Source: Chalara sp. BL73 (Eukaryota; Ascomycota; Leotiomycetes; Helotiales). Taken from it: 64,000 nucleotides of DNA. The stretch is taken from positions 1-64,000 of the forward strand of contig CAKJVC010000186.1 of NCBI GenBank assembly GCA_918026815.1, written 5' to 3'. Both the position numbers and the translations under genes were made by a program. The notes under the pieces are model-generated. The model saw only the letters and a list, made by a program, of their open reading frames with translations, made no database searches and had not been told where the DNA came from. Each line of letters begins with the position of its first letter. Position 1 is the first letter of the stretch. Shown here one piece after another: positions 1-13,200 of this stretch.

Positions 1-3000
1 TTGTGCCCTGCCCAGAAAATCTCACCCCACAACTCGGTTTTCCCAATATATCGGGTGCACAAGCCAATCGCACACATTTCCACACCTGTTGGGCTGCAGG
101 GTAACTGAAGCCGAACCTTAATCCGAATACGCGCATATGCAGGTAAGCCGCGACCGTTCGGGCATATCGGATAAGGAAAATAGTTTGGGTGAGGGAGGTT
201 CAGACACGTGAGCCAAACGACGATGAGATGAGGGGAGAAGAGATAGTCCACGCGAAAACTGATGCCAAGCTGAAATTGGGTGTTTATACATGAACTTCTC
301 ATGTAGTCGTTCGTGCCACCTCAGCTAGTCATAAGAACAAAAAATGCCAAAGCACGCCTAAATAACTTTCACGCTTCGAATTTTAGAATCCACTCTAACA
401 CGTGTATGTCAAAATGCATCTTCAGCTCTGAAGCATAATAGGAATATCTTTTAGTTAAGGAAATACCCCACATGGACTCTGCACTGTCTAACTTAGACAG
501 CGTGCTGGTACTCATTCTCCATCTTCAGCTACAATTACGAATTATGAAAGAATCCTTTTCTCTATCCCTTGTTCGGAACGAACTAAAGCTGTAATAGCCT
601 CACCTTCTAACACATCGGAAGATGCCGATACTACTACCTAATATAGTATTTTACAGTTCCACAGTGGGTAAGTCTGACGACGATACGTTATCATTCACCT
701 GCGCCAGCAGAAAATCTGCTATCTCAGCCCAGCGACCTGACGGAGGAGGATAAGGCACCTACGAGAGCTGGACTGCCCCAGGAACTGGAAGTACGTTTCT
801 AAAAATTCCTCGTACGAGAAGACTCACCCAGAACTCGGAGGGCAAGACATCTCACCATCTATAAATCATAATTCAGCCTCTGGAGTTGCATTGGATGGTG
901 AGCATTAACGACAAGATCAATATATACCACACGGGCAGACCGCTGAAGAGAGACCAGAACGAGGAGATCACAACATCTGTTAACATCAATAGAGCCTTTA
1001 CTTTAACGGTAAAAGATTTCTTTACGCTCACGGCGATCCAGAAGCTGGAGAGATTAATCAATGGCGGTATTGTTGAGGCTGTCCTATAAACTTTGGACAA
1101 GCTCTCGCGCTATTATTCTCGCGCCACGGACGCCCCACACTTCAGCACATTATAAGCAGTCTGAAGGAGGACTATGACAAGAACGGGATCGCCTCTGGAA
1201 CTCTTGCCGGCGTGGGGAATGGCCTTTCTCCCAGCAACCAATCCTAAGAACCGATATTAAATTCTCGCAGTCTGGCACCCAGTATCGCAGCATGACTCGG
1301 TGGAATAGTGCTACACCGAAGAAAGGAGGTCCCGCGAACAATTTGCTAATATAGATCGGTACATTAGGCAAGTTGGTGCCAGCTTCCGCTGCCTCGAAGT
1401 GCTACAGCCCAACTAGGAGGAATGTAGTTGACATTGATCGATCTGCATGGAGGGCGAGCAATAGGAGGTGCCTCCAACAGAAGAGCGCTCCCAACTGTGG
1501 GGTATTTTTAATAACAGCAACATTTAAAAATACTCTGCATTAAAGGCTACATCGCATACAAGGTAAATGAAACTTAATGCGTAACTACTTTGCCGCAGAT
1601 CTGCCCTGGTGCGGATGAGGAGAGTTGCTATGGGGGAGGCCGAGGCCAGTTCCCATGTCACTGCTGCGCTAGGAGAAGGAGACCTCTCTCTCGAACGCTG
1701 GATATTTGGGGGCTCGATGGGGGAGGAGGAGGGTAGGTAGGATGCTGGAACTAGGTATTCCAACGATATCGCCTTGGTGTTGAGGCTCGTAGTTGGGAGA
1801 GGCGATTAGCTAGCTCATGCTAATGATGTACAACCCCTATAAGTATCTAGACAGGAAGACATCTAAGGAGCAGGAAGAGCCGATGGAAGGATATGATATA
1901 ATCAGGGAGTTCCCAAAATTCTTTTCATAGGGCTTGATGCCAGTGAGAGGACCAAATAAGGCATAGTTTGCATAAATCATTTTTTCCCTTACCTTGTTGG
2001 AGGAAGCACAGTAGCGTCTACGATTTTTTTTTAGATGAATAAGGTTGCATTGTTTAGATAGACTGTGTAGTACTTAGTGATAGCTTCTAGGGGCTGTGGA
2101 CATGCCGCCCATACCAGCTTCAAGGATAACAAGGGTTTCATAGTTCATTGTTAATGGCTTTCCCCTTGTTGTTAGTGCTTCTCGCAGGCAGAACCAAAGG
2201 GGCAAAAAAATATACTGACGCCTCTATTCAATAACACTATCAGCCACTAAAGCGTAGTGATCCATCAATAAAGTGGAAAGTGTAGGCTGAATAGTTCGAG
2301 ATGTCAAGTAATACTCTCGCTCGAGGAGCCCGGAGGATTAGCTGGCCAAGAGCGCCATCCCGAAGCAGATTTCTAGCGCCGGTACAACCTTCCTTTAACT
2401 CTGCGAGTCCTGGATTTCTGGGCGTGCTTGGTACTTGTACAACATCTTTATTTGTGACTTGTACTTGCAGCATGCTCGGTACGCCAGGAATTCTTTCTTC
2501 AGCTATAGGAACGCGTCCCCGCGCAGTCGCCGAGACAGGACAATATCCTAAGCTTTATGCGCGACCACCTTTGAATTCATGGCCCGAGCAGTTCAGAACC
2601 AAGCAGTACCACAAGCATTGCCACGTACTTGGCGTCGGCCTTGGATTCCCCAAACATTAGGGTGGCTTTGTGGCTGAAAACTGCGGGGTAGTCAACGGCT
2701 CAGCCCTGTACCAATTAGCATTTGTCTCGGGCTGACCCTTACTTGATTTTTAGGGCCGGCATTTCCATTGTAGTTCGGTCTAGCTGCTTTTAGCAGCCTA
2801 TGCTGTGTCGAGATCACGTATCTTAGGCAGCGAGAGCATCAGTGCGGCGACTTGCAATTCTGGGTAGACGAGATGCAAGCATATCAAAAAGTGGCTGATG
2901 ATTGTATTTGTCTGATGTTAATTCTCTCGAGCAAGATATCTGCCAACAAAAGGCTCTGGGTACACTGAGTACACATGGGGCTAAAGTAGAGGGTGGTTCC

Positions 3001-5734
3001 TTCAGGGGCCAAGAACGCATGTCTCTTAGTTTCAGCATCGCCAGAAGAGTAGTGCTCAGCTTTACGATAACGACTAAACCCATCAGACTTTCAGGTAAAT
3101 CTCATTCACTGGCTTGAGGCATTTATCTGGATAAGGAAAAAGTTAGGTAAGGATCCTTGCGATGTTATTTTCAGGGGGCAAATATTCCTGTAGCTTTCGT
3201 ATAACTTATTAGAAAACCATGACTAATTTACATTCCATTAGTGGGGCTTCCAGACCTGTTGCTCACATCAGCCAAAGGAGCTGATTGATGTGGATGAGGG
3301 CTGGTTATCGTTTTCGTTGCCAGCCGCACTTCTGTGGTGGAACATACATCTCTTCCTAACAAGTTTCCCCATACTTGCTTACCCTGTCTTGAGACATATT
3401 GGCTTGTGACACTTAGCTTGGGAGGCTCATAGATTAGAATTTTCGACTCAGTCCAGCTTTTGTGATCCAGTGGCTAATCGTTGCGATGTCATTTGTCAAA
3501 ATCATTCGTTAGCCAAACCGCACCTGGTGGTTGGGAGGAAACAAGATGCTTTAAGTGAAGAGCGGCCTGAACAGTCGTTACTGGCTCGGAGCCAGAATTG
3601 GTGGCCCAAGCAGAGCCTGCACACTACAAAAGCAGCAAATATAGGCAAATGTGACACGATTATCTGTCAAGCGGAGATTTCCTTGATTTTGATTCGAATG
3701 TTGAACGACTAGCTCAACATTTGCCGGCGAGCTGAGGCGGCTGGCTGTGGCCAGGCACGAGTTTGGATTACATCTAGCGCCTTGTTGTGCAGCCGCATGC
3801 GAGCGGGCATGAATGGCGCGGTGCAAGTTTATTGGTAGCCAATTCTGGCTCGGATAATTCTAGAATTGGAGGGCAACGAAATGGTAATACTTTCCTCCTC
3901 TCCAGTAAGGAAGAAAATTAAGTGGATTTACGGATAACGTGACGCCATAAACAGGGGTTGACAATAAAGGCCTACACCAATAGTATCATAGCACTTTAGT
4001 ATTGAGTGGGTCCTCCTTCTACGTCTAGTACAGCTTGACAACTCCTCCACCAATACTCTATCAGCTTCTTTATATAATCCTATGGCGCAGCATCCTACGC
4101 GCTTTATTCGATATATCCGGGACGTTCTAGAGGAGTAGAGTCTACAAGGTAGTGCACTTCCTAGTAGTTCTTTTGAATCTAATTCTTCATCCAGTTTCAC
4201 ACGCTCTGTTAGATTCCGATTAGAAAAATAAGTGTTGGTACTAAGGGAATTCGGACTTTGGCACGTGACGTGGCACGTAAAGCGATACTGTATTTTAGAC
4301 CTCATTCACTTAGTTAGAGAACATGCAAGATTTTACAACCATACAACCATACCTAAAATCCAGCTTCACAACCAGTCCTGTGGACCGACATAAGGAGGCC
4401 ACCAAATAACCTTGATTCTATGAAGCTTATGGTTGTTAACTATATCCTTAGAAGTATAAGTTTAAGCGTTGTCTTGCTGAAATGTTAACTCAACATGTTC
4501 CTATTAGTTATACTTTTCCATTGAGGCCATTAGCTAATTCATGCATTCATGTCTCGGGACTCGTTTGTCTACATATACGCCGACAGAATTCCACTTTGCG
4601 CAAATATGTAGCAATAGCTTCATGCTTGACGTTTTTAGATCAGCTGCTTTATTACAAAATCGAGCCAAAGCTCTTCCAAGGTATTCGCCTACAAGCAGGA
4701 TCTTTTTCAAGCCGAACTCTCAATCGATTACTCTATAGTGTTGTAAGAATAGGATGTTGGCCCTAATTCAATTTCTTCTAAGCAACAGGATAGTATCTAT
4801 CGCAGTAAATTTGACTGCGAGTAATGTTAAGTTCTTTTCTCTATTAGCATAATGAATGTTGAACTGACGAACTATTTGTATAGCAATCTTATGATCACGA
4901 GTAATCGAGGTGTTGCAACACCGCTGAGATTTTATTGCTGTTATTGTATTGTACGGTTGGGGTAGTTGTTGATGACAGCATTAGTACCAAAATTTAAGGA
5001 ATGATTCTATTGGCTTAGATCGTTGATCTTATCCCTCCCCTGCTTTGATTGTGTTAGATTATACGTAAACATCGATAGACTCAGGATTAATTTTCTCTTT
5101 GGCTAATTCCATTTTAGTCTCCGGACGTGAGCTGCTGCTACTTAACCTGAACCGAGGGTAAGCATACCTAATCCGTGGCTTGTGTCAGCCTGTGGACCAT
5201 AATATAGAACCCATTTTGGTGTTTTACATGGCCAGGCTATAGTTCCCTTACCAGACCTTACCTTGCCCGAAATCTCTTTTTTGCTCCTTTACATGGCTTC
5301 TGCCATAGAGTGAGGTGCAATAAGTTTGAATTGCCTGTCCGCCAATCTCGGTTGCTTCAGGGTACTCTGGGTACGTACTGTTAGTCCTATCGCTCTTAGG
5401 CTACGTATATGTCACGCTTAGTAGACAGGGGATTCATTCTTTTTGCACTCTACTATAAGCTGATTTTGGATCTATATTATCAAATAGCACATGACTAGTA
5501 AGCTTACACTGGATCATAATTTATGCAACACCACTAGCTTGATTTAATATTATTATAAGTGAAGCAGCTGTGCAACTTATTTGTGATAAGAGGTCACACT
5601 TATCACGACTACTCCGTTATAAAAGTTATACATACCGTGGTATTTTTAGAGAACCTCCTTTCTCCATCAGCTAAGCGAAGGGGAGAGAAAAAACCTTCCC
5701 ACCGTCTCATCAAAACCATAACTACTTACCTTAA
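1..5734. other. Gene-poor region, no recognisable gene
   Basis: I read both strands and found only short unrelated open frames (the longest about 125 codons, 3928-4305 minus). None carries a motif I recognise, and none shows a convincing start, introns or homologous stretch. The 4.3-5.6 kb part is visibly AT-rich. A weak coding-like run on the plus strand (886-1089, followed by an open stretch to about 1250 in another frame) may be a decayed gene, but I cannot name it. No tRNA, rRNA or CRISPR structure was seen. Confidence 0.6.
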
Positions 5735-7902
5735 TTAAACAAGATTAAACTCCCTTTCCTCTAGCCTCCCAGCCACTACATCGTCCAAAGCCTCACCATA
5801 CATAATCCCATGGACATAGCTAACACCAAACAAATTAGCATTCTGTCATCTACAAACACACCTCATTCCCAGCACACCTACACAGCAAACCAAAGAAAGA
5901 TCCCCAGACAAACAGGAGCCTGAAGGAGAGGAAAGAAACATACCATTCCCCAATAAACCCCTCCAGACCCCTCCAGATCCCCCTCAAAACAACCGGCACC
6001 GAGCACCCATACAGCACACAAATGTAGTCTCCAGTCCTCGTCCCCGGCGGCACGATCCCCAAGTAACCCGTCTCCGAGACCATAAATGCTCTTCTGAGCC
6101 TCCGGAAATGTCGATCCATGCTCCCTTCATTCAGCTCATCCTGAAGCAGGGCCTGCGTCTCGAAATCCCCCGTAATCGGACAAAACGATGCGCACGGGTA
6201 CTTGAACAGCCCGCCATCGAGAGGGTCCTTGTACGGTTTACCACCATTATCCGGGTCACGACCGCAAGTCAATGTTTGCGAAGCTGCGTGCTTGTATTCA
6301 CAGCACGGGGCCAAGTCTTGGCAGGGAAAGGAGGAGCGTGGCCATTGACGGGGGTAGATACCTTTATTGCGGTCGGAGGCTTGGTTGGTGATGTTAATGG
6401 CTTGGTCGAGGATGGCTTTATGGTGGGCCTTTTGAGCAGGGGACAAGTGACTCGTGCCGCTGCTGAAATCGAGATTGTCGAGGTCGAGGTCATAGACGTC
6501 GCCGACGTGCTTCACGGTATCGACCAGAATTCCGCGTACCGTGAGGATGAGTCCTGAGAGGGAGACGGAGATCCCCCCATCGTGCTCGACCTCGCGTGAG
6601 TAAGGTGTTAAGACGCCGGTTCTCGCTGGTTTCCCATGCGTTGCGTGTGAGCGTGGCGAAGGACTCCCAGGGTGGAATGCTGAGATCCGGCACCCAAGTC
6701 GGCAGCGGCGGCGTTCCTTCGAGAAAGTTCATACCCCGTCTGGGGCCACGACCCAGACAGAGGAAGTCCAGTTCGCTGTTGTGGTAGCGGTGAGTGACTA
6801 TATAAGCTGCAATTTTGCGATACATAACACTTGGAGGATCATCAGAGCGGTAACCTGCGAGCGTGACACCACGCCGGTCGATGTGATTAGTCAATCCCAG
6901 CAAAGCGCGGATTTTGTCACTTGGATTTAGACAATTGTGTTTGAGACCGAATACCATGATATAGTATTCTAGATGAAATCCAGGATTTTCGGCCCATCTC
7001 GCGCGGAATAGCTCCAGTAACACTACGGTCTTGGTGAACGGCGAGTCTCGGATGACTGGACTGAAGATATCTAGCTTATGAGCGAGCGCAAAGCCAATAA
7101 TTTTAGTAAAATCGGTGAATTTCCAGAAACTCTTCCCGCATACTATGAGGGGGAGTTTTGAGACGATGGCTTCTTGCACTATCCACAATCTACTCCACCA
7201 TCGCCGATCCACGAGCTCTTCCAAACACATCCAGGCTTCGCGGGATGATTTGTAGTCGGTGATTAGAGCATCTGAATTGTTCAGCTTTGGATTGTTGAAA
7301 TGTTTAATGGCGAAATCACTCCGGGAATTCCCTTCCCCAACCCAGATCATTGTCCCCTCCGCCCCCGCATATACGTCTCGCATGCAATCCATATGCCACC
7401 TGACCTCGTCCTCGTTGCCCTGGTTGATGCAGATGGCGTCGATCCAGACGACCCGGTCTACGGAATATGCGCGTAAGTGCCGTAGAGCGGCTTCAAGGTC
7501 CCGGGTTGCGGAGAAGATCTGTCCGTCGATATTAATCCCCATACGATCATCGACAGGCCCCCATGTGTATGATAGTGCTATGTATTTGCTATCCATCGTG
7601 GTGATTTCTAGCTTGCATTTTAATGCTGCGTAGAGGTTGGCATTCGGCTCGATCCGTAGGACGCGGATGTGGTTCTGGCCTTGTCGCAGAGAGAGCCCGT
7701 CATAGACTTTGGCGTTGGAGATATTTATGGCGGCTTGTTTAAGACGCTGCCTTTCCCTCTCGGTGATATTTAGAGGGACAGGTGTGTTTTTTGGGGTGCA
7801 CAAAGCGTGATATGTTTGAGTTTCTGCGAGGGTTGTACAAAGAGCTATATCCATCCCTTCTTCTATAATTCTTTTCTGAGAAGGCTGCAACTTAATATCC
7901 AT
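5735..7902 (-). pseudogene. HET-domain (heterokaryon incompatibility) protein gene, frameshifted
   Basis: The N-terminal 430 or so residues carry the HET domain of fungal non-self recognition: YIALSYTWG, then VVWIDAICINQ, then a DVYAGA...IWVGEG block. The family C-terminus (LTVRGILVDTV, GYLGIVPPGT, GDYICVLYGCSVPVVLR) lies in the next frame. The two frames meet at about 6595-6640, where one extra base breaks the reading frame. A 124-nt intron at 5820-5943 (donor GTATGT, acceptor TTAG) then joins GE-C to YVHGIMYGEA and a stop at 5735-5737. Removing the intron and one base gives about 680 codons, the usual family size. So the gene is complete apart from one frameshift, which may be a real mutation or a sequence error. 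HET proteins trigger cell death on contact with a non-self allele; the partner is unknown. Confidence 0.85.
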
Positions 7903-9490
7903 CGCCTCAATGCCTGGATGAAGCGTGTACTGTACTTACATGAGTCATCATAAACTTATCGCGTCGGGTGCATTGGAAAATCATTCAAGGACCTCGGTCC
8001 TCCCTTCTATGCATAAATCTTATGAGTTAAACGTCACTGTAATGTAACGAAATAAAACAAATAGATTAAATTTTTGATTTATTGATTATTATTATTGTTA
8101 CACACAACCGGCACGGTGTGGAATAAAGCTGATTCATGATACTCTGGTTTTCTTGATTATTGAGGGGGAGGTATGGTAGGTGTTGAAGGCCATATGTGTC
8201 ACGTGAACTATCACGTGAACCCTGTACGGAATAGGTTTGGTCTCAGCCTACAATATGTATATATCACTCGTTTTCTCTCATTCTGTAAAAAAAAAAAAGA
8301 AAGCACTTTTCACTTCAATAGTAGGTCCTCTCACATCTGTTCCAATCGCAGATAGTCAGCTGGAGCCTACTTCAAAACGGCTGTGCAAGTAGGGTCTGGG
8401 GCGTCGGCTTTGGAGCGCAATGCCGTCAAGAAACTGATCTCCAGAAGAACTGAGCTGTCAATTGCAATGTCAGCAATCGGTGGACAGTTTCTTTTCCTGT
8501 CTGTTGAAAGCACGAGACTGAGCGAAAAATTCATTCCTGGAGAGACAATTAATGTAAATGAAAGAGTTATCCGAAGAATTTATTTTAAACAACAGGGGCG
8601 AGTAGGTTGGTGGATGGATATTGGAGTGAAGCTAGTGACAGAGAAAGTCCTGTGTTTTGTTCGAGATTTTGCTGCAAGCAAGTCCATACTTCAGACCGAC
8701 TGTGCTTTAACTTCCTACCTATCCTCTTAACGGAAGAAGTTTTGCGTAAGTGGGAATTCCACTGCTTACAATGGAATTGTATCTACAAGCTACAACATAT
8801 TGTAAGGCTCACCTACATAAGGTTGATAATTGCATCACTTATGCAAAAACCCAAATTGGATTTATTTCGTCCAGTGTGGCATATCAGCCGCATGTACTGC
8901 GTATATCACTCAATACAAGCCTCTTTTTTCATCATTCCTCGACTTGAAGTGATAAGGAACACGCGGCACCTAATAAACGAGCCTTACATCAAGATTTATG
9001 TGGGATAAGAGCCCAATCAGACCAGCCAACTCGAGGCTAGCCACAACTACAATCCCTTAAAATGGTTAAGATAGCCTTTCAACCTTGTCTACTCTGCATC
9101 GATCTCGGTTCATTACCACCCTAATAAGAGATATTATACTCCCACCTCATAACTCCGCTGTACTCGGTTGTCCAGCATGCTCGATATTATTTCGTAGGGT
9201 TCTATCCACGGGACATCTCCAGCGACAATCCAGTCCATAATTCTACTAGGAAGGTTTTCATCAGTATTACCCACAACTAGTGCCTCAGGAGCTCCTTTAA
9301 GTGTTCAAGTGAGCAGAACGGATGGTATGAACATACGTCTAGAATTTTATAGGAAGGCTAGTATGTAGGCGACGTATCCTATGACTTTGCAACTGTGTTA
9401 TTCACCAACTTATCTACATTGTATTTCCGTACATTTAGAAATGAGGGCTCACAAGCAAGAATATAGGCACATATACCAAGTGACCAGGTA
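7903..9490. other. Intergenic, no supported gene
   Basis: AT-rich stretch around 8040-8110 with an A-run at 8288-8299. An open frame at 8383-8730 (plus) starts at GTG and has no recognisable domain. Nothing here is supported as a gene. Confidence 0.5.
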
Positions 9491-9870
9491 TTGGGATCGG
9501 TCATAACGTATCCACCGACCCAGAGACATGTTTCTCGCCGGCCAAAGGCTGGCTTCAAGACTGCCTCGATAACCGCTCTCAATGTCCGGCTTTCAGCCAT
9601 TTGCCTTCCCGAGCAAGGTGCCAAATCTAGACACTCGAGCCCTCAGTCACAAGGTCCATATTTCGTCACCAAAAAATGGAGAAAGGGAATTTACGCAACA
9701 CTTAGCCACCACCGAGGGACGGAGGTGCCTTCCGGCTAGAAACTGCCAATATTGACATCCTTGAGAAAGGGATCTGGGTCCACGGCCTGCCAAAAACATT
9801 CTAGGACACAATACGCATCATTCGTTGTCTCGGAATTGAATGCCCTATATACTCTATTAATTTTTTTCTT
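9491..9870 (+). pseudogene. Relic of a second HET-domain gene
   Basis: In one plus frame there is a run matching the HET-domain start (GIYATLSHHRGT, compare the family YxxLSHxWG) followed by TAG at about 9737. One frame over, from about 9783, the next conserved block reads GLPKTF-stop-DTIRIIRCLGIE, matching the family consensus LPKTFxDAI..xRxLGI. Both stops are TAG, which CAG gives by one C-to-T change, and the block order and spacing are those of a HET domain. No start codon or downstream half remains. It lies close to the other HET gene and the NACHT gene. Reading is by eye from conserved motifs; the exact ancestor is unknown. Confidence 0.65.
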
Positions 9871-10261
9871 TCGCTAGTTTTGCCTTAGTCTGTAAACGTG
9901 GGCAACGGCCACCTTAGCCTGTGTATGACCCGATGACGGCCTGAGCTTAGTCTGAGCAGCTTGAGTACGTGCTAACTAAGCCTGAACATTCATTGAGGTG
10001 CCATTCCGACAATACCAGGAGGATTGTTTGGCTCCCTCGAAGCCCGGGAACACTTTCCAAGTTCTATGCCATTGTTTCCCGTCCTAAGGCACAGTTTTCC
10101 ATTTTAGCTCCGTTGCGAGTGGTATTCTTTCGCAACTTTTCTTGTCTCCATCCTTCACATATATGTCATGTATATGTGATTAGCCGCTCAACCTCATCAT
10201 TCCAAAACGTTTCCTTAGCCTTCAAGGGCGAGATATTTGTAATATAGTGCCTAGAATTTCA
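9871..10261. other. Intergenic between HET relic and NACHT gene
   Basis: AT-rich start (around 9850-9880), then short frames with no recognisable content. It presumably includes the 3' untranslated region of the minus-strand NACHT gene. Confidence 0.4.
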
Positions 10262-13200
10262 CTAGGCAACACGTCTACTTTTTTCAAGATTACGACCCTC
10301 ATTTCGTTGGCTTAGGACTTCTCTTAATCGTGGATCATCTTTATCTATATCTATATGGTGAACACGGGCGTGTCTATTATTGTTAGTCAATACACACCTC
10401 CATCCCGGGGTTGTGTAGCTACCTTTGGAGTGCGTCCGGTCTTGGGTATTTGCGCTCTCTGTCTGGGCAAAATGGGCATACGTATCCTACCGAATCATGG
10501 ACTAAGCCGTGGCGGATCATTTCATTTTTCCTTTTGAAACCCTTTCCGCCTTCGCTGCGAGGACAGCCTTTAATAGGACAGTAGTGCGGCCTGTTTGTGC
10601 TATGGACATTGGTATGGGAGCTAATCAATTGACGATATTAGAATCCCAACATCAAACAGAGGGAATACATTTACGTTAGAAGGTATTGGGTTTGGAAAGG
10701 AGCAGCAGAGCATTCTGGAAAGGTACAACGAAATCCTTCTTGGGCGCTTTTAAGGTAATCTTTCACCTTTTTGCCGCGAAATGTGGTGGATGTGTCAATA
10801 CCGTATTTTTCCGCGTGGTAGGTATGGTTGTGCTGCTGAAGCGCGGCGGCAGAAGTAAGTGGTATTTTCTTGAATGGACAAGATGGATCGTCGCAGAAAT
10901 ATCGCCGAACATGACTCAATTCGTGCTCTTCACACTCAGACGCAGTAGAGAAGCCATCGGTGGAGCGAAAGCAACTTTGAAAGCGGCATACAAAAGCACT
11001 TTTGCCCACCGTTTGTCGAAATTTGGCCAGTTGTTTGTCATTTATGCCATTAACATAGTCCATATTTAGGATTTGATGTACAAGTCGAGTATATTCCATA
11101 CGAAGTTTAGAGAACATGGAAGGATCAAGTTCTGGTTCCAGAATTGGGAGGTCTTTGTATGTCAGTGGTATACGTGTCTGAGAGGCGAACACGAAGTTAA
11201 GCCGCGTACTCACCTCCAGATGCTTGGAGCTGTGCTTCGTGTGTTTTCTTACGATATTCGATAATATTTCCAATGAAGTCACGTATATCAAGATGTGCTT
11301 CTAACTTTTGCAGTGCAGGGTGACCGTCTAATTGTTGGCTCTCACACAATACTAAGTCCCCCATTTCCTCAGTATTATCTGTCGGAGGACTAATTGAATC
11401 ATGAGCATCACAAAGAGCCAGAATTCGTTCCAGGACTGAATCAAGCATATGCTGGTCCAGTTCAGTATTGACTTCAATGTACTCTAAAAAATGCGCCACC
11501 CAAAACTCGTTTGCGTATAGATGGAGATCATGGAACCCTTTTGCAACATCAACAACCTTCTCCTCTTCTTTAACCCGAGAGTCAATAAGCGTAAAGCTCG
11601 AGCATAAGTAAGTGACCAGAGCAAGAGAAATGTTCTTTTCGGCATTGAGAACGGTTATAAAAGGACCACTCATTGTGTGCAACATAAATCTAGACAAGCT
11701 TAGTACGGGAACGCAAAATACGCAATACTCAAATGGCTCTCACTTACTCCTTTACCGTGAAATGCGCAAAGATGACAGCGCCTCGAGGCCCACGCTCGAT
11801 AAGTGGCCGACATACGTCTAGCATCGTCTCCGAGGCTGTGGCGCCAATGTAGAAAGTCATATCATGCCTACCAAGCCCAATTACTGACTGAATCTCGTAA
11901 GGCTTTAGAGGTCTCCTAGCAAAGCAAACTAATTCTAATATTCGCATTGCGATTTCTCGCTGTTTAGGATGAAGACGACTGCTAATATATTCCAAAATCC
12001 TTCCATAACTGTGCAGTTTAAGCTGAGATATATATGCAGATTTTGTGCGCAACTTACGCTTTCTCTATCCCATCCGGAAGTGTTTCAGTGGCCTTAAGCA
12101 GATCCGGTATAGTGTATGAAGCCTCCAGAGTGGCAATAACAAGCCGAACCCATAGAAACATTCCTTGAAATAGTTAGTTCCAGATTTGGTGGAAACAGTG
12201 AAGCAGCGGGTGTTACCATTCGCTTTTTCGACCAAACGACGCTCAATGGTATTCATGGTGCTTTCTTCTACCTCAATGTCCGATAAGGAGCTGCGTAGTT
12301 GGCCAAGTTCATGATGCACGTATGGCTGAACTGCCGCTTGAAAAGCTTGAAGGTCATCCCCCAGTGATAGGACCATTCTCTGTGACAGGAATCTGGAGAT
12401 CACGGTCACGTCACGGCTTGCAATAAGAATTTTGCAAGATGAGCCAGGGCCAAGCGGATTGGCCGCGAAGCTGATGATATCTGACAGAACCTGCCGTTGC
12501 TGAGACTCCTCAATCTCATCCAGGCCATCAACAATGATACGCAGACTGGAGAAGGCCATGAGAAGTTTGGGAATCATTTTCCTTAACTGCGATCCCGATG
12601 CTGGAATGCCACGAGATACGCATTCGTCTAGAATGTAAGGTACAAGGTCCGGACTCTGTTGTATCATTTGTGATACGAGTGATCTGAGTATCTTGCCTGC
12701 TTCATTGGGAGATGTACTGAAATGATTGCAGAGGTAGAAAATCGTGCTACACTGTTGATCTTTCTGCAGGTCCTGTATCAATTTAGAGCAGATAACGCTT
12801 TTTCCTGCCCCTGGTTTTCCCACCAACCAACATATAAGCTGACCAGCAGCGTTTTGTAGCCATGCCTTCATTTTCGAACTCTTCATGATCCAATCTGTTG
12901 ACCCCGGGTAAGCGTGGCAGGCGAGCCGGTCTAATTCATCATGGAGCAATGCCAAATTCGTATCTAACCACACATTCACAGCCTGCATCTGGATGGAACT
13001 TCGATGCCTTTCACTCTCTGAAATCTCCTTGGCCGCTCGGGATCTCATCTCTGCTGCCTGAGAGATATGAAGCGCATTTGCTTCCTTGTCTACTAGATCG
13101 CTATGGACTGCAAGGTCTTCGAGAATCCCAGAAAATCTGCGATCAAATTGGGCCCAGGTAGAGTTGAAGAAGCACGACCAGCCTGTAGGAAAGTCATTTT

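Noticed and set aside
2301..2660. 119-codon plus-strand frame
   Set aside because: No recognisable family and overlapping open frame on the other strand. Chance is as likely.
6108..6557. 149-codon plus-strand frame
   Set aside because: Shadow of the HET gene C-terminal half on the other strand.
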